From Spirogloea muscicola (lineage: Eukaryota; Streptophyta; Zygnematophyceae; Spirogloeales; Spirogloeaceae): DNA of 11,713 nucleotides. The notes below the pieces were generated by a model, which made no database searches, was not told the origin of the DNA, and saw only the letters and a program-made list of their open reading frames with translations. Positions within the stretch are counted from its first letter, which is position 1, and the number at the start of each line of letters is the position of its first letter. A program made the position numbers and the translations under genes. The stretch spans positions 260,181 through 271,893 of the forward strand of contig WELB01000143.1 of assembly GCA_009602725.1 (NCBI GenBank). Direction: 5' to 3'. Below are positions 1-7,409 of this stretch, piece by piece.

Positions 1-815
1 GTTTTGAAGGAGAGTAAGGAAACGAGGACCTAAGCAGCCAAAGATGTCGATTGCCGCTGGCAGGAGCTGATCACATCAAGGGCAATCGGGGTGGTGCTGC
101 AACTTTCTTTGTTCAGCACTGCCCATTGCGTGGCCAGCGTTGTGTGTCGATGCTGGCCCTTCATAGGCCTCCGTGACCACAACATCGATGAAGGCCCGTG
201 GTCCTCCACCGGGTTGCACGCCCACAATTTCAAGTATGCGGCGATGATGACGCCCCTGGGCATCCGTGGTGATAGGCATGATGTTATTTACTTCCACGAC
301 CGCACGATACCCGGCGTCGCGCATCAAACCCGCCAGGGCCTCACGGAGGAGTTTGTGGATGCCCACCACTTCTGGTCTAGTGGGGCATCGCAGCATGTGA
401 GTGGCGAGCTCAGCACCCTCTGCACGGAAGCCGCACTCATACTGGCGCACCCAACCAGGCAGTTAGGTGGGAGGCCGAGGAAGAGTTGAAGCAACGTCCG
501 AAAGGCCTCGGAGCTGATGCCGAAGGCGTTGGCCACGGCGTGTGAGGTGATCCAGTCTGTGGCTCCAGGTGTGGCGAGGGAAGTAAGTCTTGCCAGGCAA
601 CTTGGATTGTTGTGGATCTCTGGCAGCCTCCTCAAGGGTCTGCGGCGCTCTTCTTCCACTGCCGTAATCAGTCTGGACTGTGCCCCTCTATCTGAAGCTT
701 GGGCGAGGGCGAAGGATGGCGTGAGTAGGGGTTGTACAGAGGGAAACGAGCCGATTGCCGAGTCACGGACGCTCCTCAGATCCGCTTGGAAGGGGAAGGA
801 GCCTTCCTCCACATT
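1..815 (-). pseudogene. Degraded non-LTR (LINE-type) reverse transcriptase C-terminus, truncated by the window edge
   Basis: Reading from 812 downward, the minus strand encodes the C-terminal part of a retrotransposon polyprotein. A segment beginning ARLTSLATPGATDWITS, then FRTLLQLFLGLP, resembles the post-polymerase region of many non-LTR elements (PGA-x-x-W, then LGLP). It is followed by a zinc-knuckle-like run: CG at about 435-430, His at 399-397, Cys at 387-385. Between about 447 and 460 the frame shifts, consistent with loss of one base. The second frame ends at TGA (78-76), but 25 more open codons follow to base 1, including AAIDIFGCLGPRFLTLLQ. That matches the same stretch in the element at 2824-3159, so the TGA is a lesion. 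The element is dead. I did not see the catalytic YxDD core; if present it would lie upstream of 815, where other repeat sequence now sits. Confidence 0.7.
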
Positions 816-828
816 GCCTTCTAAAGTT

Positions 829-986
829 CAGATTTGCATCTACTCACTCGAGGTTACTGAGAGTCCGCTTGCTGCTGTCTCAGTCCTTAGCACTCCGGCT
901 CCTTCAGACCTTGTCCACTCCCTTGGGCTGGCCTCTCCCAGCCACCAGTTAATCTGGCCGCGCTTGCTTCGTCTGCAACAACGTTG
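829..986 (+). mobile_element. Retroelement 3' end, copy 1: tail peptide plus palindrome
   Basis: Bases 831-860 read DLHLLTRGY and TGA. A palindrome core GGGCTGGCCTCTCCCAGCC (6-bp stem GGCTGG/CCAGCC, 6-base loop) lies at 925-943. Bases 829-965 are a direct repeat of 1014-1150 with about ten mismatches and no gaps. Bases 886-986 match 7193-7293 without gaps and with about five mismatches. Confidence 0.75.
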
Positions 987-1013
987 GCGACGTCTTTCCG
1001 CCTGCTAGCTATT

Positions 1014-1315
1014 CAGATTTGCATCTACTGACTAGAGGTTACTGAGAGTCCGCTTGCTGCTGTCTCAGTCCTTAGCACTCCGGCTCCTTCAGACCGTGTC
1101 CATTCCTTTGGGCTGGCCTTTCCCAGCCACCAGTTCAACTGGCCGCGCTTTCCTTTTTGTGCTCTCCCGAGGGTACTAATATTACCTTAGGCACCTTAGT
1201 TTAGGTCTCTGTATTATGTAGCCTTGTTTAGTGTGCACTCGCCTCTGCTTGAACTGTGTATTGGCTTGAATTGGCCTCCCTTTTCATTCATGCGCCCCGC
1301 GCGCCTTTCCCTCTT
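1014..1315 (+). mobile_element. Retroelement 3' end, copy 2: tail, palindrome and long 3' UTR
   Basis: The DLHLLTRGY-TGA tail is at 1016-1045 and the palindrome core at 1110-1128. Bases 1156-1315 match the minus-strand 2544-2704 closely. It starts 185 bases after copy 1, so the two tails form a tandem pair, but their sequences part after about 1150. Copy 1 continues CTTGCTTCGTCTGCAACAACG, while copy 2 goes into the long UTR, suggesting two subfamilies. Confidence 0.75.
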
Positions 1316-1925
1316 TGAAAGGGGGTTCCGGGTTCGGGTTGCGGGGCCGCCGGAACCTCCTGCATGCGCACCAGCTGCCAAGTGCCCCCTTCGCGACATG
1401 CCATGTGGCTATCTCTGAAGCATCCACGTGTTGATGAACAAGGAGGGCTGTGGATTTTGTCCACTCGGCTGTGCCTGACAGCTGGCCGCCGCCGGGCGGG
1501 CACGCCGCGGTGACGTGGCGCGCCGAGGCGCGGAGTTGGGCTGTGCGGCAGGGCGGGCACCGCGTGGGCCACGTGGCGGAGGGCCGTCGGTGGGCGGCTG
1601 TCGGCGGCCGGCACCCTGGTAGCCTGGCGGCGGCGAACGGAAACGGAGGCCGGAGGGGCACCGCCAGTCTGGCGGACGGGCCCACTTTCTAACGGGGCCT
1701 GGGCGGCCGAAGGGGCGGCCGCCGGTCCTGGCGACTTCCGCCAAATGTGGCGCCGCCTTAGGTCCGGGGCTGCCCCCGGTTGGTCGGGCGACAATTTCCG
1801 CCACCCCAGCCGCCGTGGGGCCGCCCGAGAATACGGGGAGCGGTTTGTTTGCGGCTCCGCGGCCTGAGGGGTGCCTGCCGCCCGGACTCGACCCTCTCCC
1901 GCTCCGTGGCGGTCACCTGAGAGAA
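1316..1925. other. GC-rich block without a recognised gene
   Basis: Very G+C- and CpG-rich sequence between the two arms of the 160-bp inverted repeat. It holds an imperfect hairpin (GGTTCCGG at 1324-1331 with CCGGAACC at 1350-1357), a decayed palindrome core near 1467-1482, a rough 58-base repetition around GCGGGCAC at 1495 and 1553, and two E2F-like sites lacking one G or C (1736-1745 and 1795-1802). Several frames are open on both strands, as expected by chance at this composition; none shows a motif I know. It may be a CpG-rich promoter, a cryptic exon or retroelement 5' sequence. Confidence 0.35.
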
Positions 1926-2039
1926 GTGTAGCACCGCATCAAGTGCATCTCAAATACACGTCACAGACTGAAGTTTGCACAGTCTTTTCCCAATAGCCAC
2001 GGGCGTGGCTGTGCTTGAGCTGGGAGTGGCTGTGCTTGA

Positions 2040-2300
2040 AGATAGAAGAAGTGGCTCTCCCAATGGGGGCAAGGGCTGTGAGAAGCCAGCCCGAAAAGAA
2101 TTGACAAGGTTCGAAGGGGCCAAACTACGAGCTAAGCAGCGACTGCGGGGCCTGAAGAGGCTATGGCAGAACGGGGGAGGATGGACCAGTTAGTAGTTAC
2201 GAGTGAGGAGCCTCACATCCGACAGACTAGCTGCCGGTAAACTATCCCCAAGATAGGGCTCGCCCATTGAGGATAGGGGCTGGAAAAGCCAGCCCAAAAA
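2040..2300 (-). mobile_element. Retroelement 3' end on the minus strand: tail SDVRLLTRNY plus palindromes
   Basis: Minus-strand bases 2219-2190 read DVRLLTRNY and TAA. Downstream on the same strand come TTGGCCCCTTCGAACC and a palindrome at 2092-2073, the same order as in the other copies. A second palindrome, GGGCTGG-AAAAG-CCAGCCC (7-bp stem, 5-base loop), lies at 2277-2295, upstream of the tail. Confidence 0.65.
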
Positions 2301-2359
2301 AGAATGAACAAAGTGAAAGAGCTCCCTCGTTGCTGGCCTCTCAGCGGCGGTTGCCCTAC

Positions 2360-2416
2360 AGTTTTTCCATTCTTTCTGGCTGCCATCACAGCCCCCGCCC
2401 CCTTCGGAAGAGCTTT
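2360..2416 (+). repeat. Single palindrome-family repeat copy
   Basis: A core GGCTGCCATCACAGCC at 2378-2393 is preceded by a CATTCTTTCT stretch and followed by GCCCCCTTCGGAAGAGC, the usual right flank of the family. It lies on the opposite strand to its neighbours at 2073 and 2277. Confidence 0.6.
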
Positions 2417-2543
2417 CGATTCTACATTCAAGAAACAGCTCTTCCAACAGGCCATTTTGTGCACCCAGTAGCCGCTCGAGTCGCTGAGTGCTTTCAGCCT
2501 CTGGCTCTGGCAAGGGAATTTGCCGTCTATACTCTGGCCAGAA

Positions 2544-2823
2544 GAGAGAGAAAGGCGCGCGGGGCGCATGAAATGAAAAGGGAGGCCAATTCAAGTCAAT
2601 ACACAGTTCAAGCAGAGGCGAGTGCAAACTAAACAAGGCTACATAATATAGAGACCTAAACTAAGGTGCCTAAGGTGACATTAGTACCAACGGGAGAGCA
2701 CAAACAAATCGGACAAGCTAACTTGGGGAGCTGGAGCGCCGCCACGAAAGCCGGAGGCCCGACTTAGAGCGCGCCCTGCACGTTGATGAAGAGCCAAGGC
2801 TTGCGAGCGCAGCAAAGAAGCAC
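2544..2823 (-). mobile_element. 3' UTR of the minus-strand LINE fragment
   Basis: This follows directly on the stop codon of the reverse transcriptase fragment. Bases 2544-2704 are an inverted copy of 1156-1315 with only a few differences, and the latter lies behind a plus-strand tail. Two independent copies of the tail followed by the same distal sequence support this as the natural 3' end of the element. Bases 2706-2823 carry no palindrome core and match nothing else in the window. Confidence 0.6.
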
Positions 2824-3159
2824 TCAGTAACCCCTGCTAAGCAGCCTCAGGTCAGAGAGACTGGGTTCCTGGAAGCGGGTCCCCTGGCCAGAGCCAGAGG
2901 CAGCAGCGAGGGCTCTGCCTGCACGCAGGTGCAGCGCGCGGGCCATAGACCTCTGCAGCGAGACGGCCAAGCGCATGCGGTACACCTGCGCTAGCGACCC
3001 TGCTGCATGGGAGTCCACCGGCTCCCCATGGAAGTGGCGGACAATGGCGTGACGAGAGAGCTGGTTAAGCAGCTCGAGCCACCGAGCGCCCAGCGCCCCG
3101 TGCGTATCGATGGCGAGCGGAAGAACTCGTCTTCCCGCGGGTGATCTGCGGCCGACCCG
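2824..3159 (-). pseudogene. LINE-type reverse transcriptase C-terminal fragment ending in the SDLRLLSRGY tail
   Basis: An open minus-strand frame of 112 codons runs from just after a TAG (3162-3160) to TGA (2826-2824). It encodes LPLAIDTHGALGARWLELLN, then LAVSLQRSMARALHLRA, and ends SLSDLRLLSRGY. The first block aligns by eye with AAIDIFGCLGPRFLTLLQ of the relic at 1-815. The second resembles the Leu-Gln-Arg-rich end seen in many non-LTR element proteins. No start or upstream polymerase domain is present, so this is a 5'-truncated copy, as is usual for LINEs. It appears to continue as 3' UTR down to about 2544. Just upstream a plus-strand tail begins, giving a head-to-head junction near 3160. 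Confidence 0.65.
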
Positions 3160-3360
3160 CTACCCGGAGACTAGTTTCTCGGACCTGCGGCTGCTAAACA
3201 GGGGTCATTGATTGCCTAGTGGCCACTAGCTGTGTGCTTCAGCGCATGTTGGCCCCTTCGAACTTCGTGCATTCTATTACTGGGCTGGCCACTCACAGCC
3301 ATCGCCCTCTACTTTACTCTTTCTCTTCTCTGGGCTGGCCTCTCCCAGCCACCGCAATGT
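3160..3360 (+). mobile_element. Retroelement 3' end: tail SDLRLLNRGH plus two palindromes
   Basis: Bases 3182-3211 read DLRLLNRGH and TGA, preceded in frame by PETSFS. Palindrome cores follow at 3282-3300 and 3332-3350. The first has the standard left flank GGCCCCTTCGAAC. The fragment abuts the minus-strand reverse transcriptase piece head to head. Confidence 0.65.
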
Positions 3361-3760
3361 CCAAAGCCAAAGAAAGAAGTGCGCGCCCATAGAGAAGAGG
3401 GGCTGGCAAAGCCAGCCCAAAAAAGCGAAGGGCTCGCCCATTGAGGATAGGGGCTGGAAAAGCCCAGCCCAGAGAAGAGAAAGAGCCTCCCGCCCTCTCC
3501 TGGAAGCGTCATTCTCGCTGTACTGGAAGGGGCTCTTCTTCGGCTTCAGCGCTAATTCCTCTACCGGCCCTTTCAGACCTTGACATTCCTTTTGGGCTGG
3601 CCTCTCACAGCCATTGCCTTACATTGTAAGAGCTGTTCTTCTGGAAGAGCGAGCTTGTCTTCTTGGGCTGGCCTCTCACAGCCATCGCCTTACTCAAGAA
3701 GAGCTCTTTCTCCGTTTCTTCTTGGGCTGGCCTCTCGCAGTCATCCCCTTACTTTGAAAG
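3355..3760. repeat. Dense cluster of palindrome repeats, mixed orientation
   Basis: Cores lie at 3400-3418 and 3451-3470 (minus orientation) and at 3594-3612, 3665-3683 and 3724-3742 (plus). The one at 3400-3418 is a perfect 8-bp stem with an AAA loop, GGGCTGGC-AAA-GCCAGCCC; the same hairpin with the same left flank GCGCGCCCATAGAGA recurs at 6721-6739. The three plus copies are spaced about 60-70 bases apart, giving a short tandem array whose units end in AAGAGC. Confidence 0.75.
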
Positions 3761-3800
3761 AGCCAATTTTTCCAGTGAGGCCGATGCTATAAAAGGCCAG
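3760..3800 (+). promoter_or_regulatory. CCAAT and TATAAAAGG, possible promoter remnant
   Basis: GAGCCAATTTTT is followed about 26 bases later by TATAAAAGG at 3788-3796. The spacing is short for a CCAAT/TATA pair, and no convincing coding region follows. This could be a retroelement-internal promoter or chance. Confidence 0.2.
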
Positions 3801-3889
3801 CCTATTTGGAATAATTTAGGTCGAAGGAAAAGCTTTGAAAGAGCTTCTCCGTCCCAATCCTCAAGCTGGCCTTTGGCGTCCATCGCCCT

Positions 3890-4440
3890 CTTAAGGATGA
3901 GCTTCTCAATCGCTGACCTGCTCATTCCTGACAAGCAACTGCAGTTACTTTCACGCATCTGACAATGATGACCTGTATTCGGATATAATCTCGCAATCTT
4001 CATTCACCTGTCTATACACCAAAATGTTTCCTACTCACTCGCCTACTCACTAGCACCATCAGTTGCTGTTACAACCTAGACCTCAGAAATTGCTGTACGA
4101 TTGAGACATGCAGTAGACACTCCAGCTTTGGACATTCCCAGCAATGGCTGCTTCGGGCTCCAAGAGTGTATACATGAAGTGCCACATTACACCTGCAACA
4201 GTTTGCCCCGTATTTGCAGGCACAGTGTACGTTGCTCCACAGTTGAGCTAACTTGCTTGGGTGGCAGTTTTGAAAAGCTACGCAAGCACTTCACCATACC
4301 TGATTGACATTGGAAGAGCCAGGCCAGCATGTTTCATGAAAAGCAGTAGTGGCCTGCCGAATATAATAATCTCTGTTTGTTGAGGAGCATGTCATTGGAG
4401 GTTACCATCCAACATCAGCAAAACGATACTTCCAGCTGTC
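3890..4440. other. Intergenic stretch with no recognisable gene
   Basis: Less GC-rich than its surroundings and free of palindrome cores, apart from a decayed one just before it near 3865. The longest plausible frame, 4101-4307 on the plus strand, is a 68-residue cysteine-containing peptide that I do not recognise and do not call as a gene. This may be unique, non-repeat sequence. Confidence 0.5.
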
Positions 4441-4449
4441 CTGAGTGAT

Positions 4450-5065
4450 TTGTGCTTCCTGGCCCCTTGGACCTTGTCCTTCATTTGGGCTGGCTTTTCA
4501 CAGCCATCGCATCCTCTTCAAACAGTCTCCAGTCGTTTCGTTGACAAACCATTCCAAGTTGCGGACATTGACCAGGGTTTACAGAGTGGCCAGCCATTGT
4601 AGCCACACGCTTTGTTCTCCGGCCCAGCCCATACTGTTTGGCTGGTTAATACCAGCCACTGCATCCACGTTGAAGAGCTTCTTTTTCTTCTTTCTTGCCA
4701 ATACTTGTTCCGACTTGGGGCAATTGATTAGGGTTTACTGGAGCGGCCATCTGAGGTAGCCACTTGCTTAAGGCGAGTCTTTTGTTCAATCGTGTAGGTG
4801 TTTCACTTGAATGTTGTCTTAATTGGGCTGGCCCTTCACCTCCTCGACCTCCTGAAAGAGTACCTCTCATCATTTTCTTTTGATTCTGCTTCTTTTTTGT
4901 TCTGATGTTCTTTCACCGGGATTGTCTCCCTATCCTCAGCCTATCTGACTTCCTGTTGCTGACACGGTTCTGAGAGGGCCCTGTTGTCCAGCCTGACGGC
5001 TCCGAGTTCTTCGAAGCACTCCAATTTCAGCTGCATGCACTTGGCTGGCTTTCACAGCCGCCCCT
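4450..5065 (+). repeat. Series of decayed retroelement tail-plus-palindrome units
   Basis: Three tails occur in succession: 4556-4585 (LRTLTRVY, stop replaced by Arg), 4712-4741 (DLGQLIRVY, stop replaced by Trp) and 4947-4973 (SDFLLLTRF then TGA). Each is followed by a palindrome core: 4640-4657 (GGCTGG-TTAATA-CCAGCC), a one-sided core at 4825 and 5043-5059. A further core with the classic GGACCTTGTCC left flank is at 4487-4505. The tail-to-tail distances (156 and about 235 bases) resemble the 185 bases at 831/1016, suggesting an old tandem repeat of the 3' end. Confidence 0.6.
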
Positions 5066-5144
5066 AAAACCAGCAGTCGCAAGTTTTTTTGCAATTTGCT
5101 TTGAGGTCGCTCGCCAATCCCCCTCTTCATCAGAAGAAACGGGC

Positions 5145-5275
5145 TCTTCCACAAGGGGGCAAGGGCTGTGAGAAGCCAGCCCGAAAAGGATTGACAAGGT
5201 ATCCATCGCCTTGGAAGCACGATTGCTTTCGGGCTGGCCTTTCACAGCCCTCGCCCCCTTTGGAAGGGCCTTATC
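5145..5275. repeat. Inverted pair of palindrome repeats
   Basis: A minus-oriented core at 5163-5182 and a plus-oriented core at 5231-5249 face each other. Both carry their outer flanks (AAGGGGGCAAGGGCTGTG-type and GCCCCCTTTGGAAGGGC), so the whole 130 bases form an imperfect inverted repeat. The minus copy closely resembles the one at 2061-2110. Confidence 0.65.
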
Positions 5276-6100
5276 CTCCCTGTCATCTTATTTTATTCAC
5301 CTTAGCCCATCTTAGGGTTTTTCTTTGTTCTTCTTATATGCACAATAGTGGCTTGCTTTAGCCTCCCTCCCATTCCATGGGCACCCTGCGCCTTCTTCCT
5401 GTCCCACCAGAATACCTTGAACAGCAAAGCATCTGACAGCAATCTGTACACACTAGACCCCACACCACCCTCTCTCTCCCCCCCCCCCCCTTTTCCCCCC
5501 GTGTAGCCACTTACTGAGCCGTTAGCGCTTTCCTGTTGGCTCCCCTTGGACCTTGTCTACCATCTTCGTGGGCTGGCCATCTGAAGGCACCATCTGGAGA
5601 CGAATTCTGCAGTGCAGTTCCTGTGAAGTGAATAACATCTCATTTGTGGCAACGGGCCGCGGGTCGCAAAATTGAAACGGAAGAGCCTAGTATCTCCCAG
5701 TAAGTTCTACGATTTAGCAAGTTGTCTCCGTAATCACGACTTGGAGCTCAAACACCTGGGGGGGGGGGGGGGGGGGGGTTGANGGGGGGGGGGGGTTGTT
5801 GGCAAACGCGAATCTTGAGTGTGACTCTCTTGAGCAGCATATCTCTCCCCGATCACCCCCCAAGTTGCTGTTGGAAACCACATAGGGATTGCGATGACGG
5901 CAAGGCTTTCCTATATGTGATGCTACAGCCGCTGCATCGACCCGCTTTCCACTCAAGGCCATTCGTGCAAGTCATGAATTCGAATAGCCACGTGCTTGCC
6001 TTGCTCCCAGCTAATCACCTCACTGGTAGCCACACGATGGGGACTAGCGCTGGCTCTTACCAAACTCTCAAAGCGGCCCTTAAGGATTTAGTCCTTGAGT
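5276..6100. other. Non-coding stretch with homopolymer tracts
   Basis: I recognise no gene. The region holds a C run (5478-5490, then TTTT and six more C), a decayed tail-like TACTGAG at 5510-5516 followed by the repeat left flank CTTGGACCTTGTC and a half palindrome at about 5570, and a G run (5758-5778, then TTGAN and 12 more G to 5795). The N at 5783 marks unresolved sequence. A long plus-strand frame across the G run and beyond, to 6435, is interrupted by the N and built partly from repeats, so I do not call it. Confidence 0.5.
5758..5795 (+). repeat. Poly-G tract with one unresolved base
   Basis: About 21 G, then TTGAN, then 12 G. The true length is uncertain because long G runs and the N point to an assembly or sequencing problem. 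Such a tract could form G-quadruplex DNA. Confidence 0.8.
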
Positions 6101-6435
6101 TTCGAGCTGGCCTTCCACAGCCCCTTCCTTGCCCCTTCCGAGAAGCTTCTTCGGGCAGTTGGGGGGGCAGCTTGGGGCACACTAGCATTCCGCAGGCATC
6201 AGCTGTGATTGACAGTATGCGGCTCTCGCTTGATTTACAGCCAAGCTCTGGCTATTCATCAGCTGTGCTGGGCGTGCCGGGGCTTGTCCATTCTTACTGG
6301 GCTGGGTTTGTAAAGCCCCCCGCCCCCTTCAAAAGGGCTCACTACTTCGTAGTCAAGCTACTGGCCTCTCTTGGCAGTGCTTCGGCTGTATACAGTAGCC
6401 TGTGTAGTTCATATGTGCTCACTCGTGGGTGCTAA
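6100..6435 (+). mobile_element. Decayed palindromes and a retroelement tail (YVLTRGC)
   Basis: Palindrome-like cores lie at 6105-6122 and 6299-6317; the second has the left flank GGGGCTTGTCCATTC and the right flank GCCCCCTTCAAAAGGGC. A tail reading SSYVLTRGC and TAA ends at 6435. Confidence 0.5.
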
Positions 6436-6482
6436 TGTCAAACTGTTATCTTGGCCCCCTCTCAGCATAGGGCTTCGGTCTA

Positions 6483-6990
6483 TGTAGCCCCACTTTCTGC
6501 ACTAGCTTTCGCCCGACCAGTATTGCTTTGCATTGGCCTCCCTGGATTTCATGCGCACCGCGCGCCTTGTCTCTTCAGCCGCTCTGAACATCACCAGCCG
6601 CACTCATCTCCGAGCGTCACGTCGCCCACCACCGGGAGCCAACACTGAAGCTAGTCGAAGTCCAGTCCGCTGGAAGCGTCTTCCCACTGGATTCGAGAAA
6701 TGCGCGCCCATAGAGAGGAGGGGCTGGCAAAGCCAGCCCAAAAAAGAATGGACAATGTCCAAAGCCAAAGAAAGAGGAGCCGGAGAAACTACGAAACACT
6801 GCAGAACACAGAAACGATGCAGAGGAAAGCTTAGTACCCACGAGTGACCCTCCCGTACCCATCCACGGGGCAAGCGTCCCGGGCCAGCTTCGCAGCCCCA
6901 CTTCTTGCGCTAGCTTTCGCCCGAGCAATGCATGGGCATGAATTGGCCACCCTACCCATTTCAGGCGCACCGCGCGCCTTCCCTCTCCTA
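6483..6990 (+). repeat. Direct repeat of LINE 3' UTR fragments flanking a palindrome
   Basis: Bases 6486-6567 and 6894-6980 are diverged direct copies, sharing AGCTTTCGCCCGA and GCGCACCGCGCGCCTT. Both resemble part of the long 3' UTR at 1205-1310. Between them, on the minus strand, is the perfect 8-bp hairpin at 6721-6739 with the left flank seen at 3381. Confidence 0.65.
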
Positions 6991-7013
6991 CTAGGATCGC
7001 TTGAACCCCGTCA

Positions 7014-7083
7014 GACTTGCATCAACTGACTAGAGGTTACTGAGAGTCCGCTTGCTGCTGTCTCAGTCCTTAGCACTCTGGCT
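7014..7083 (+). mobile_element. Retroelement tail (DLHQLTRGY) cut off by another copy
   Basis: Bases 7014-7043 read DLHQLTRGY and TGA. The following UTR matches 861-900 until GGCTC at about 7079-7083, where the sequence changes to that of the next copy. Confidence 0.65.
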
Positions 7084-7293
7084 CTGGCCAGGGGACCCGC
7101 TTCCAGGAATCCAGTCTCTCTGACCTGAGGGTGCTTAGCAGGGGTTACTGAGTGCTTCGTAGCTGCTTCGATTCTTTTCTGTGCTTCTTGTTCTTAGCAC
7201 TCCGGCTCCAGCAGACCTTGTCCATTCCTTTGGGCTGGCCTCTCCCAGCCACCAGTCAATCTGGCCGCGCTTGCTTCGTCTGCAACAACGTTG
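7079..7293 (+). mobile_element. Retroelement 3' end next to the RFC2 promoter
   Basis: Bases 7079-7157 are an inverted copy of about 2815-2893, the end of the minus-strand reverse transcriptase fragment: the coding tail reads SLSDLRVLSRGY and TGA (7149-7151). Bases 7193-7293 match 886-986 at about 95 percent, including the palindrome at 7232-7250. The fragment ends 10 bases before the CCAAT box of RFC2. Confidence 0.75.
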
Positions 7294-7302
7294 TGAGCAG
7301 CG

Positions 7303-7346
7303 CCAATAGCCAACCTCACTGCAGCTGCCGGCCTTCCCGCCAAAAA
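7303..7346 (+). promoter_or_regulatory. Proximal RFC2 promoter: CCAAT box and E2F site
   Basis: CCAAT lies at 7303-7307. TTCCCGCCAAAAA at 7334-7346 is, on the other strand, TTTTTGGCGGGAA, a full match to the E2F consensus. The pair is 27 bases apart and ends 63 bases before the ATG at 7410. Replication genes, including RFC subunits, are known E2F targets in plants and animals, and CCAAT plus E2F is a common arrangement in S-phase promoters. The site sequences are seen directly; G1/S control of this gene is inference. I see no TATA box. Confidence 0.7.
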
Positions 7347-7409
7347 CGAAGAACACGGAGGAGAGGCGCGGGCCGCGAAACGGCGTGGGACCCGGGCAGT
7401 GCGGCGCGA

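Noticed and set aside
925-943. GC hairpin as a bacterial-type terminator
   Set aside because: Eukaryotic context, no consistent U tract, and the hairpin recurs without relation to gene ends.
517-1008. Plus-strand frame of 163 codons
   Set aside because: It is antisense to the reverse transcriptase relic and then runs into a repeat copy.
1284-1804. Overlapping minus-strand open frames of 131-168 codons
   Set aside because: Several frames are open at once in a CpG-rich block, which is expected from base composition; the peptides are Pro/Arg/Ala-rich without motifs.
2100-2120. GGTTCGAA resembling a tRNA T-loop
   Set aside because: It is part of the repeat left flank (reverse of the ACCTTGTC and GGCCCCTTCG motifs); no cloverleaf can be drawn around it.
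3250-3760. CRISPR-like array of regularly spaced palindromic repeats
   Set aside because: Repeats are imperfect, in both orientations, unevenly spaced and dispersed over 10 kb of a eukaryotic locus; no spacers or cas genes.
4101-4307. 68-residue cysteine-containing peptide
   Set aside because: No known motif, no splice-site support and no neighbouring exon; length is within chance for non-coding DNA.
5779-6435. Plus-strand open frame of 218 codons
   Set aside because: It starts beside an N in a poly-G tract, runs through palindrome repeats and ends in a retroelement tail; no family motif is visible.
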